DNA from: Malaciobacter mytili LMG 24559 | GTDB taxonomy: Bacteria; Campylobacterota; Campylobacteria; Campylobacterales; Arcobacteraceae | Assembly (NCBI RefSeq): GCF_003346775.1 | Contig: NZ_CP031219.1 | Coordinates: forward strand, 1,364,001-1,428,000 | Direction of reading: 5' to 3' | Length of the DNA stretch: 64,000 nucleotides | Shown here: positions 46,712 through 54,513 of the stretch, piece by piece | How the letters are laid out: each line of letters starts with the position of its first letter | Position numbering within the stretch: position 1 is the first letter of the stretch | The notes under the pieces: model-generated | The model's input: only the letters and a program-made list of their open reading frames with translations | Database searches by the model: none | Told to the model about the DNA's origin: nothing | Made by a program: the position numbers and the translations under genes

Positions 46712-48079
46712 CTAGATAGTCTTTGAAAATCTTCTTTTGTTTTCTGGGATTTTTTTAAGATAAGCATCAAAAGGCATACAAATATTTCTAATAAGCATTG
46801 TTCCTGTTTGAGATACTTGAATTTTTTCATTTGTTATAGAAACTAGTTGTGCTTCTATAAACTCTTCAAGCTGTGGTAAATCTTCTTTAAAATATTCATT
46901 AAATTCTATATTAAATTTTTCTTCTACTCTTTTAATATTTAATGAGAAATTACTCATAAGTTCCATAATAACAAATTGTCTAATTTCATCATCTTTACTT
47001 AATTTATAACCTTTAAAAGTAGGTAGTTTACCTTCATCAAGTGCTGCTTCATACTCTTTTAAATCTTTAAAATTTTGTGCATAATAATCAACACCATTTC
47101 CAATAGAAGTAAGACCAATTCCAATTAAATCAGCACCACCTTTAGTAGTATATCCTTGGAAATTTCTATGTAATTCACCTTTTTGTATAGCTTTAAATAG
47201 TTCATCTTCAGGTTTTGCAAAATGATCCATTCCTACCATTTTATAGCCGTTATTAGTAAAAAAATCAATTGTATCTTTTAAAATTACAAGTTTTTCACTA
47301 GCAGGTGCAAAAGTTGATTCATCAAATTTTCTCATTGTTTTCATAAGCCAAGGAACATGAGCATAATTAAATACTGCTAATCTATCAGGATTTAGTTTAA
47401 TTACTTGTTCTATTGTATTATGAAAAGTTTGTGCAGTTTGATGAGGAAGTCCATAAATTAAATCAATATTAATAGATTTTATCCCTGCATTTCTTGCAAT
47501 ATTCATTACATTTAAAGTTGTTTCATATGGTTGAACTCTATGGATTGTTTTTTGAACTTGTGAGTCAATATCTTGAACTCCAAAGCTTAACCTATTAAAA
47601 CCACCTTCTTTTAAAACATCCATATGTTCTTGAGTAAAATATCTAGGATCTACTTCACATGAAATTTCCGCATCACTACTAAAGTTAGGAAAAGTGCTTT
47701 TTAAAGCATTTATTACTTCTTTTAATTGCTCTGCTGAGAAATATGTTGGTGTTCCACCACCAAAGTGCATTTGAGTTACTACTCTTGAAGTATTTAAATA
47801 TTTCTTTAAGATTTCTAACTCTTTTTTTAAATATTGTATATATCTTACTTTTTTATCTTCTTTTGATGTAAAAATTACATTACATCCACAAAAATAACAT
47901 GCACTTCTACAAAAAGGAAGATGAATATATAAAGATAGATTTCTTTTATCATCTTGATTTTTATAAAAACTAATTAAATCTTCTTGGGTAAATTTATCTG
48001 TAAACTCAGGTGCTGTTGGATAAGAAGTATATCTAGGACCTGGTTTAGAATATTTTTCAAACTTTTTAAAATCTATCAT
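46712..48079 (-). CDS. hemN: Oxygen-independent coproporphyrinogen III dehydrogenase
   Basis: HemN converts coproporphyrinogen III to protoporphyrinogen IX without oxygen by radical SAM chemistry. The 455-residue length is normal. Cluster cysteines are in CRSACYFCGCN (CxxxCxxC plus the fourth HemN cysteine, about 58-68). GGGTPTYF, SFGVQDID and YGLPHQT follow. It shares one base with the argF stop. hemB is 8 kb downstream on the same strand. It suits a microaerobic lifestyle. Confidence 0.94.
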   Translation of the reverse strand: MIDFKKFEKYSKPGPRYTSYPTAPEFTDKFTQEDLISFYKNQDDKRNLSLYIHLPFCRSACYFCGCNVIFTSKEDKKVRYIQYLKKELEILKKYLNTSRVVTQMHFGGGTPTYFSAEQLKEVINALKSTFPNFSSDAEISCEVDPRYFTQEHMDVLKEGGFNRLSFGVQDIDSQVQKTIHRVQPYETTLNVMNIARNAGIKSINIDLIYGLPHQTAQTFHNTIEQVIKLNPDRLAVFNYAHVPWLMKTMRKFDESTFAPASEKLVILKDTIDFFTNNGYKMVGMDHFAKPEDELFKAIQKGELHRNFQGYTTKGGADLIGIGLTSIGNGVDYYAQNFKDLKEYEAALDEGKLPTFKGYKLSKDDEIRQFVIMELMSNFSLNIKRVEEKFNIEFNEYFKEDLPQLEEFIEAQLVSITNEKIQVSQTGTMLIRNICMPFDAYLKKIPENKRRFSKTI

Positions 48080-49008
48080 TAGTTACTATCTCTTTTTCTA
48101 TCTAACCAAACCATTACACCTTTTTGTGCATGTAGTCTATTTTCAGCCTCTTCAAAAATTAGACTTTGAGAACTTTCCATAACTTCATCACTTACTTCAT
48201 ATCCTCTATATGCAGGTAAACAGTGTAAGAAAATAGCTTTATTATGGGCTAATTTCATCATATCTGAATCAACCATATACCCTTTAAAATCTTTTATTCT
48301 TTTCTCTTTTTCATCTTCTTGACCCATAGAAACCCAAGTATCAGTTGTAACTACTGTTGCTCCTGTTATAGCTTCTTTTGGATTATTTGAAATAGTAATC
48401 TTTGCACCAGAAACTTTAGCCATAGTTAAAGCATTTTCTAAAATTTGTGCATCAACTTCATATCCCTTTGGTGTTGCAATTCTTAATTCAAAACCTAATT
48501 TAGCTGCCATATTTAGCCAAGAATGTGCCATATTATTCCCATCACCCACATAAGCAACAACTAAGTCTTCTTCTAAGTTTGCTTCTTGTATAGTCATATA
48601 ATCAGCCATTAATTGAACAGGGTGATACTCATTTGTTAATCCATTAATAACAGGAACTTTTGAATATTTAGCAAATTCTTCTAATTTGCTTTGTTCAAAA
48701 GTTCTAATCATAACCATATCAACCATTCTTGAAATAACTCTACTTGTATCACTCATAGGCTCACCTCGTCCTAATTGAATATCATTTGCTGATAAAAATA
48801 GTCCTATTCCACCTAATTGATAAATTCCTGTTTCAAAACTTACTCTTGTTCTTGTACTACTTTTTTCAAAAATCATTCCAAGTGTTTTTCTTGGCATATA
48901 ATCTTTAAAAACTCTATTTTTAGTCTCTTTTTTTATTTGTTTTGCAAGATCTAGTATCTCTAAAATCTCTTCTTTTGTATAATCTGATAATGTTAAAAAA
49001 TGTCTCAT
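48079..49008 (-). CDS. argF: Ornithine carbamoyltransferase
   Basis: ArgF makes citrulline from ornithine and carbamoyl phosphate. The 309-residue protein has the carbamoyl-phosphate loop SSTRTR (about 53-58), [13 protein letters not shown], and [11 protein letters not shown] near the end. The ornithine-binding segment reads VDSDMMKLA. It is divergent from nrdD across about 215 bases and is followed by hemN with a one-base stop/start overlap. Confidence 0.95.
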   Translation of the reverse strand: MRHFLTLSDYTKEEILEILDLAKQIKKETKNRVFKDYMPRKTLGMIFEKSSTRTRVSFETGIYQLGGIGLFLSANDIQLGRGEPMSDTSRVISRMVDMVMIRTFEQSKLEEFAKYSKVPVINGLTNEYHPVQLMADYMTIQEANLEEDLVVAYVGDGNNMAHSWLNMAAKLGFELRIATPKGYEVDAQILENALTMAKVSGAKITISNNPKEAITGATVVTTDTWVSMGQEDEKEKRIKDFKGYMVDSDMMKLAHNKAIFLHCLPAYRGYEVSDEVMESSQSLIFEEAENRLHAQKGVMVWLDRKRDSN

Positions 49009-49111
49009 AATATTTACCTTTTATTGTAAAGCGTACATTATATATAAGTTGTGTTTATTTATTTCTTAATTAAGTTTATACATTAAATTTTTTTTTATTT
49101 TATTATTAAAT

Positions 49112-49154
49112 AAAGTGTGATAAATAGGCTGGAAAGCCCGTAAAATAACACTTT
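49112..49154 (+). promoter_or_regulatory. Structured leader upstream of nrdD
   Basis: A 7-bp outer pairing AAAGTGT/ACACTTT (49112-49118 with 49148-49154) encloses GGCT-GGAA-AGCC (49127-49138), a small stem capped by a GNRA-type tetraloop. This G+C patch stands out in an AT-rich gap. It could be a protein or RNA control element for the anaerobic reductase, or a divergent operator. It matches no riboswitch I know. Confidence 0.4.
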
Positions 49155-49224
49155 TGTGACTTTTGTTGTTATTGTTATTTAAGAGATACTGTCTTAGAAT
49201 TCGTCATATTTAAAAGGAAGTAAG

Positions 49225-51348
49225 ATGTTAAAAGAAGTACTAAAAAGAGATGGAACCACAAAAGAATTTCAACGTTTTAAAATAGAAGATGCAATAAAAA
49301 AAGCATTTAAAAGTGTGCATATCAAATATGATAATAAAGTTTTTTTTAATGTATTAGAAGTATTAGACCAAAAAAGGGTTATTGCTGTTGAGGATATACA
49401 AGATTTAATTGAAAATGAATTATATAAAGCAAGATACTTTGAGGTAATGAAATCATTTATGCTATATAGACATATGCATAAAATGCAAAGAGAACATATT
49501 TTAGGCTTAGATAAAGATACTACTTATATTAATTGTACACAAACTATTGAAGAGTATACAAGTAAAACTGACTGGAGAATTAATGCAAACTCAAATACTG
49601 GGTATTCTCATGCAGGTTTAATTAATAATAGTGCAGGAAAAGTAATTGCAAATTATTGGTTAGATAAAATCTATTCAAAAGAGGAAGGCTATGCCCATAG
49701 AAATGCAGATTATCATATTCATGATTTAGATTGCTTAAGTGGATATTGTGCTGGGTGGAGCTTAAGAGTCTTATTAGATGAAGGATTTAATGGTGTAAGA
49801 GGAAGAGTAGAAAGTGATGCACCAAATCATTTTAGAGAAGCTTTAGGTCAAATGGCTAATTTTTTAGGTATCTTACAAAGTGAATGGGCTGGTGCACAGG
49901 CTTTTTCTTCATTTGATACATATTTAGCACCTTATGTTTTTAAAGATAAACTTTCATTTAGTGAAGTAAAAAAGAATATTAGAAGTTTTATTTATAATTT
50001 AAATGTTCCTGCAAGATGGGGACAAAGTCCTTTTACAAATATAACTATTGACTGGACTGTGCCAGCTGATTTAAAAGATCAAATTCCAACAAGAAGACAA
50101 GAACATCTATTAAAAGACTTTTCTGATGAAGAGTTATTTGAAGAAATAAAGAAAAAAGGTTATTTTTCTTTTGAAGAATTAACATATAAAGATTTCCAAA
50201 AACAAATGAATATGATAAATAAAGCTTATTATGAAGTTATGACAGAAGGGGATAAAACAGGACAGCCTTTTACTTTTCCTATCCCTACTGTTAATATTAC
50301 TGAAGATTTTGATTGGTATGGAGAAAATACTGATATATTATTTGAAAATACTGCAAAAATTGGTTCTTCATATTTTCAAAATTTTATTGGAAGTCAATAT
50401 ATCAAAGATGAAAATGGAAAATTAATTCCAAATGATAAAGCTTATAAACCAGGACATGTAAGAAGTATGTGTTGTAGGCTTCAACTTGATTTAAGAGAGC
50501 TTTTAAAAAGAGGAGGGGGACTTTTTGGAAGTGCAGAGATGACTGGAAGTATAGGTGTAGTTACAATTAATATGGCAAGACTTGGATATTTATATAAAAA
50601 AGATAAGCACTCTTTATATGAAAGACTTGATGAATTAATGGAACTTGCAAAATCAACTTTAGAGAAGAAAAGAGATTTTATTCAAAATTTATATGAAAGA
50701 GGGCTTTTTCCTTATACAAAAAGATATTTGCCTCATTTTAATAACCATTTTTCAACAATTGGGGTAAATGGTATAAATGAAATGATTAGAAACTTTTTTG
50801 ATTTAACAGAAGATATTTCTACAAAAAATGGAATAAAATTTGCTTTAGAGATACTTGATTATATGAGAAAAAGAATGATTCATTTTCAAGAAATTACAGG
50901 AAATTTATATAATCTTGAAGCAACACCAGCAGAGGGTACAACATATAGATTTGCAAAAGAAGATAAGAAAAGATATAAAGATATTGTCCAAGCAGGATTT
51001 AATAAAAATATCTATTATACAAACTCTTCTCAATTACCTGTTGATTATACAGAAGATGTATTTGAAGCTTTAGATTTACAAGATGAATTACAATGTAGAT
51101 ATACAGGTGGTACAGTACTTCATTTATATATGAAAGAGAAATTAAGTTCAATAGAAGCTTGTAGAAAATTGGTTAAAAATGTAATAACAAATTACAAATT
51201 GCCTTATATTACAATAACACCAGTATTCTCAATTTGTCCAAATCATGGATATTTAAGTGGAGAGTTTGAATTTTGTCCAAAATGTGATGAAGAAATCTTA
51301 AAAAAGGAGTTAGAAGAATGGAAAGTTACGCAATCCCAAAACATTTAG
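49225..51348 (+). CDS. nrdD: Anaerobic (class III) ribonucleoside-triphosphate reductase, large part lacking the glycyl-radical domain
   Basis: NrdD reduces ribonucleotides anaerobically using a glycyl radical made by NrdG. The 707-residue frame has an N-terminal ATP-cone (KRDGTTKEFQRFKIEDAI) and the barrel with NTGYSHAGLIN, TFPIPTVNIT, CCRLQLDL and GGGLFGSAEMTGSIG. A metal-site remnant CPNHGYLSGEFEFCPKC (about 671-687) lies close to the end. It then stops after about 20 unrelated residues. It therefore lacks the RVxGY glycyl-radical segment that ends known NrdD proteins; this is encoded in the overlapping -1 frame at 51318-51479. The main ATG follows AAAAGGAAG. The enzyme family is certain; the way the two parts are joined or associate is open. 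Confidence 0.93.
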   Translation: MLKEVLKRDGTTKEFQRFKIEDAIKKAFKSVHIKYDNKVFFNVLEVLDQKRVIAVEDIQDLIENELYKARYFEVMKSFMLYRHMHKMQREHILGLDKDTTYINCTQTIEEYTSKTDWRINANSNTGYSHAGLINNSAGKVIANYWLDKIYSKEEGYAHRNADYHIHDLDCLSGYCAGWSLRVLLDEGFNGVRGRVESDAPNHFREALGQMANFLGILQSEWAGAQAFSSFDTYLAPYVFKDKLSFSEVKKNIRSFIYNLNVPARWGQSPFTNITIDWTVPADLKDQIPTRRQEHLLKDFSDEELFEEIKKKGYFSFEELTYKDFQKQMNMINKAYYEVMTEGDKTGQPFTFPIPTVNITEDFDWYGENTDILFENTAKIGSSYFQNFIGSQYIKDENGKLIPNDKAYKPGHVRSMCCRLQLDLRELLKRGGGLFGSAEMTGSIGVVTINMARLGYLYKKDKHSLYERLDELMELAKSTLEKKRDFIQNLYERGLFPYTKRYLPHFNNHFSTIGVNGINEMIRNFFDLTEDISTKNGIKFALEILDYMRKRMIHFQEITGNLYNLEATPAEGTTYRFAKEDKKRYKDIVQAGFNKNIYYTNSSQLPVDYTEDVFEALDLQDELQCRYTGGTVLHLYMKEKLSSIEACRKLVKNVITNYKLPYITITPVFSICPNHGYLSGEFEFCPKCDEEILKKELEEWKVTQSQNI
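51300..51309 (+). promoter_or_regulatory. A-AAA-AAG heptamer overlapping a strong Shine-Dalgarno inside nrdD
   Basis: In the nrdD frame, codons TTA-AAA-AAG create A AAA AAG (51300-51306), the classic bacterial -1 slippery heptamer. A slip here enters the frame of the glycyl-radical ORF, which is open from this point. The overlapping AAGGAG (51304-51309) is also an ideal ribosome site for ATG 51318, eight bases away. Slippage, re-initiation or both are possible. A-rich heptamers are common in AT-rich DNA, so the slip is only a hypothesis. Confidence 0.5.
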
Positions 51349-51479
51349 AAAAGAAAAGAACAAAGTGTGTGGTTTACACAAGAGTAATGGGTTATCATAG
51401 ACCAGTAGAGAGTTTTAATATAGGAAAAAAAGGTGAGCATAAACAAAGAGTTAAATTTATCGAAAAAGATTGTGTATGA
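51318..51479 (+). CDS. Separate glycyl-radical domain of class III ribonucleotide reductase (53 aa)
   Basis: The 53-residue product contains VYTRVMGYHRPVESFNIGKK followed by a GEHKQR stretch (residues 19-44). This aligns by eye with the C-terminal tail of E. coli NrdD (RRVCGYLG..., then FNAGKQEEVKRR), where the glycine of RVCGY carries the radical. Gly25 here is thus the predicted radical site. The ATG lies 30 bases before the nrdD stop, eight bases after AAGGAG. The frame is -1 relative to nrdD and overlaps nrdG by 47 bases. It could act in trans as a free radical subunit, as YfiD does for pyruvate formate-lyase, or be fused by frameshifting. It is not decayed: both ends and the ribosome site are intact. 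Confidence 0.82.
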   Translation: MESYAIPKHLEKKRTKCVVYTRVMGYHRPVESFNIGKKGEHKQRVKFIEKDCV

Positions 51480-52131
51480 TATAACAAAATTTACAACACT
51501 AGATTATAAAGAAAATTTAGCTTGTATTGTTTGGTTTGTCTCATGCAATATGAGATGCCAATATTGCTATAATTGTAATATTATAGAAGCAAAAGAGGGC
51601 AATTACTTATTAAGTGATTTGTTCTCTTTTTTAGAAAAAAGAGTTGGGTTGTTAGATGCTGTTGTATTAAGTGGTGGAGAGGCAACTGTACATAATTTAA
51701 TACCAATTTGTAAAAAAATTAAAGCAATGGGCTTTAAAATAAAGCTTGATACTAATGGAGTTAATTTTGATTTAATTAAACAGTTAGTTAAAGAGAATTA
51801 TTTAGACTATATTGCTTTAGATTTTAAAGCAACAAAAAGTAAATTTAAAACTATTACAAACTCTAATTGTTTTGAAGATTTTTTAAAAACATTAAAATAC
51901 CTTTTAAAAATTAATTTTGAGTTTGAAGTAAGAACAACTTTACATGGGGATTTACTACAAGAAGAAGATATAAATGAAATAATTGATATTTTGTTTAACT
52001 TAGGATATAAAAAAGATTTTTATATCCAAAATTTTTTAAATGTAGAGACTTATGCAAATTTAAATGAAGCTAAAAATACTTTTAATAAAAATAAATTATC
52101 AAATAAATTAAATATTATCTGGCGAAATTAA
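51433..52131 (+). CDS. nrdG: Anaerobic ribonucleotide reductase activating protein (radical SAM)
   Basis: NrdG generates the glycyl radical on NrdD. The product has CNMRCQYC (the CxxxCxxC cluster motif, about 36-43), LSGGEATVHN and KLDTNGVNFD. The GTG at 51433 has AGGA seven bases upstream, giving 232 residues and an overlap of 47 bases with the glycyl-domain gene. A GTG near 51474 giving a shorter protein that starts close to VYDITKFTTLDY is possible but lacks a ribosome site. At about 230 residues it is longer than E. coli NrdG, resembling the larger NrdG-type activases of other phyla. It is convergent with the regulator at 52108, overlapping by 24 bases. Confidence 0.92.
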   Translation: MSINKELNLSKKIVYDITKFTTLDYKENLACIVWFVSCNMRCQYCYNCNIIEAKEGNYLLSDLFSFLEKRVGLLDAVVLSGGEATVHNLIPICKKIKAMGFKIKLDTNGVNFDLIKQLVKENYLDYIALDFKATKSKFKTITNSNCFEDFLKTLKYLLKINFEFEVRTTLHGDLLQEEDINEIIDILFNLGYKKDFYIQNFLNVETYANLNEAKNTFNKNKLSNKLNIIWRN

Positions 52132-52806
52132 ATACCCTTGTCCAGAAATATTTTTTATTAAAATTTTTGAAGTTTTATTTCTAAATCTTTTAATAAAAGT
52201 TCTTAGTCTTTCATCTGTAACTTCTTCATTTTCCCATAAGGTAGTTTTAATCTTTTCAACATCAACTACATTTGGATAATTATCAATTAATAAACGCAAA
52301 AACTCTTTTTCTCTTTTTGTTAGATTTATAATTTTTTCTTCACTAAATAAATTATTTTTATTTTTATCAAAAATTAAATTTTTAGATAAATTAAAAACTC
52401 TTTTTTTATCTAATTTATCACTTAATTCTTTTAAATATTCAAGTAATTCCTCAGGATCAAAAGGTTTAATAAAGTATTTAGTAATTCCTATGTCAATAGC
52501 TTTTAAAAGTTTCTCTTTTTCAGAAAAAGCACTTAAAACAATTACAGGTATTTCTTCATTTTCTTCTCTAATTTGTTTTGTCATAGATAAACCATCTAAT
52601 TTAGGCATCATAATATCAGTTATTATAATATCAGGCTTAATCTTTTTAAATTTTTCTAATCCTTCCTTACCATCTTTTGCAATAGTAAAACTATAAAAAT
52701 ATTCACCAATAGCACTTTTTAATAGTTTTGCAATATTTGTTTCATCTTCCACAAGTAAGATTTTAAACTCTTTTAGTAACTCTTCATTTTGCATGGTGCT
52801 CTCCAA
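52108..52806 (-). CDS. Response regulator, OmpR-type winged helix
   Basis: The 232-residue protein has a canonical receiver (about 12-128; LLVEDETN, IITDIMMPKLDG, IKPFDPE). The C-terminal winged helix (about 145-230) contains NLTKREKEFLRLLIDNYP and ERLRTFIKRFRNK. All phosphorylation residues are present, so it should be kinase controlled. No kinase gene is adjacent (nearest at 54514). Its 3' end overlaps nrdG by 24 bases in convergent orientation. Confidence 0.88.
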   Translation of the reverse strand: MESTMQNEELLKEFKILLVEDETNIAKLLKSAIGEYFYSFTIAKDGKEGLEKFKKIKPDIIITDIMMPKLDGLSMTKQIREENEEIPVIVLSAFSEKEKLLKAIDIGITKYFIKPFDPEELLEYLKELSDKLDKKRVFNLSKNLIFDKNKNNLFSEEKIINLTKREKEFLRLLIDNYPNVVDVEKIKTTLWENEEVTDERLRTFIKRFRNKTSKILIKNISGQGYLISPDNI

Positions 52807-53008
52807 AATTAATAAATATTTAAAAAAGTATTATAGAATTTTTTTTTAAAAGATAGATAAAAATAAAATTTATTTTTTAAAGAAAGATAAAAAATCTTTT
52901 TCTACAAAAGAATTTAAGGCTATTTTGATTGATTAAGTTTTATTTTATACAATAGTTTCAAAAAATACAATATAATTATATTTCAATATTTTATTTAAGA
53001 GGAAAATT

Positions 53009-54040
53009 ATGCATATAGGTTTTATTATTGAACATTGGAATAATATTGAACCCATTAAAAGTTCAACATTAGCCATTATTAAAGAGTGCATTACAAGAAA
53101 ACACAAAGTTTCAATATTATATACAAATAATTTAACAGTAAGAAATAATATAGTACATGGATTTATTTTAACTATAAAAGATATGGATAAAATACCAGAA
53201 AATATTACATCATTTTATAAAAAAGTGGAATTTGAAAAAAAACTTATTGCTTTACATGCTTTTGATTGTATTATGTTAAGAAAAGATCCACCTATAAATC
53301 CTTTAGTATTAAATTTCTTAGATGCCATAAAAGATGAAACAGTAATAATTAATGATGTTGATGGAATTAGAAAAGCAAATAATAAACTATATACAACGAC
53401 ATTTCATGACCCTAATAATGACTTTTTACCTGTTACACATGTTTCTGGAAGTAAAAAATATATTAATAAAATAATTGATGAATCTCCAAATGAAAAAATG
53501 ATTTTAAAACCTCTTGATGGTTCTGGAGGAAGAGGGGTTATTGTTTTAGAAAAAAATGCTAAATCAAATATTAACTCTTTATTAGATTTTTATATTGATG
53601 ATTCAGGTGATAAATATGTAATCTTACAAGAATATGTAAATGGTGCAGAAGATGGTGATGTTAGAGTTTTAATGTTAAATGGTAAATATATAGGAGCTTA
53701 TCATAGAAAGCCAGCAGCAGGAGAAATTAGAGCAAATATTCAAGCTGGTGGAACAGCACATAAATATACTTTAACAGAGAGTCAAAAAAGAGTTTGTAGA
53801 AAAATAGGTACAAAATTATTAGCTGATGGATTATTTTTTGTTGGACTTGATATGATAGGAGATAAAATCCTTGAAGTTAATGTTTTAAATCCAGGTGGAA
53901 TTACAAATATAAATAGATTAAATAAGTTAAAATTGCATCAAAATGTGGTAGATTTTCTTGAAGAAAAAGTAGATGAGAAAGTTGAAAGAAGAGCAGAATT
54001 AGAATACTTATTAAAAAGATTAAATGAATTAAGGGAATAA
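53009..54040 (+). CDS. Glutathione synthetase-like ATP-grasp protein
   Basis: The 343-residue protein resembles GshB in layout: a pre-ATP-grasp region with MLRKDPPINP (about 89-98), then KPLDGSGGRGVI (about 171-182) and the metal/phosphate end LEVNVLNPGGITNI. GshB joins gamma-glutamylcysteine and glycine. No gshA-like ligase is adjacent, and the N-terminal HIGFIIEHWNNIEP differs from classical GshB, so another amide ligase activity is possible. AAGAGGAAAA precedes the ATG. The small gene at 54048 follows after seven bases. Confidence 0.78.
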   Translation: MHIGFIIEHWNNIEPIKSSTLAIIKECITRKHKVSILYTNNLTVRNNIVHGFILTIKDMDKIPENITSFYKKVEFEKKLIALHAFDCIMLRKDPPINPLVLNFLDAIKDETVIINDVDGIRKANNKLYTTTFHDPNNDFLPVTHVSGSKKYINKIIDESPNEKMILKPLDGSGGRGVIVLEKNAKSNINSLLDFYIDDSGDKYVILQEYVNGAEDGDVRVLMLNGKYIGAYHRKPAAGEIRANIQAGGTAHKYTLTESQKRVCRKIGTKLLADGLFFVGLDMIGDKILEVNVLNPGGITNINRLNKLKLHQNVVDFLEEKVDEKVERRAELEYLLKRLNELRE

Positions 54041-54047
54041 GTGTGCT

Positions 54048-54254
54048 ATGCAAACAGTTGATGTAAATAACAGCAATAATGCTGTTGTAACTGTTGTAAA
54101 CCTAATTAAAAAAGAGAATAATTTCGAAAAAGCTGCTCAAATTTTAATAGAAAATAATATTTCAATTACTCAGTTAGTTGGAAGAACTTTTAGATTATCT
54201 ATGTTTGATGTTGCTAAATTAAGTGATGCAATAATAATTTTAAAGAAGAGGTAA
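54048..54254 (+). CDS. Small hypothetical protein (68 aa)
   Basis: The protein (MQTVDVNNSNNAVVTVVNLIKKENNFEKAA...) is predicted helical with no membrane segment or cysteine. Its C-terminal half, with NNISITQLVGRTFRLSMFDVAKLSD, looks like a small HTH or helical bundle, but I do not recognise it. It follows the ATP-grasp gene closely and in line. Function unknown. Confidence 0.65.
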   Translation: MQTVDVNNSNNAVVTVVNLIKKENNFEKAAQILIENNISITQLVGRTFRLSMFDVAKLSDAIIILKKR

Positions 54255-54270
54255 ATAGTTTTACTTCTTC
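54245..54270. terminator. Bidirectional terminator at 54.25 kb
   Basis: An 11-bp stem with one G-U pair (54245-54255 with 54260-54270) holds the plus-strand stop codon and adjoins the stop of the convergent lipoprotein gene. T-rich sequence follows on the plus strand. Confidence 0.7.
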
Positions 54271-54440
54271 TCTATACAAATATCTTTGATTACATATTTA
54301 CCTGTTCTATAATTTAAACTTTTAATTTTTTTATATGAATGACCTTGTTTCAAACACTCATCTTTTGATAATTTTGAAATATCTTGACTACAACCTGTTA
54401 ATATACCTAATAATATCAGTGATAATATAGAAGTTTTCAT
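54261..54440 (-). CDS. Small lipoprotein (59 aa)
   Basis: The protein begins MKTSILSLILLGILTGCSQD, a type II signal peptide with lipobox LTGC, so it should be anchored to a membrane after Lgt/LspA processing. The mature part (about 40 residues) has two further cysteines (DECLKQG and KDICIE), perhaps a disulphide in the periplasm. I chose ATG 54440, which follows AAGGAG by six bases; the ATG at 54455 overlaps that ribosome site and lacks its own. I do not recognise the family. Confidence 0.8.
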   Translation of the reverse strand: MKTSILSLILLGILTGCSQDISKLSKDECLKQGHSYKKIKSLNYRTGKYVIKDICIEKK

Positions 54441-54513
54441 AATACACTCCTTCATATACTATAACTATACTATTTAATTGTAATAAAAAAGTGTCAATTA
54501 ATAAAAAATAATA

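Noticed and set aside
49009-49224. NrdR box or known riboswitch before nrdD
   Set aside because: No pair of ACACWATATNTWGTGT-like 16-mers and no match to riboswitch cores that I know; only a small nested hairpin was retained.
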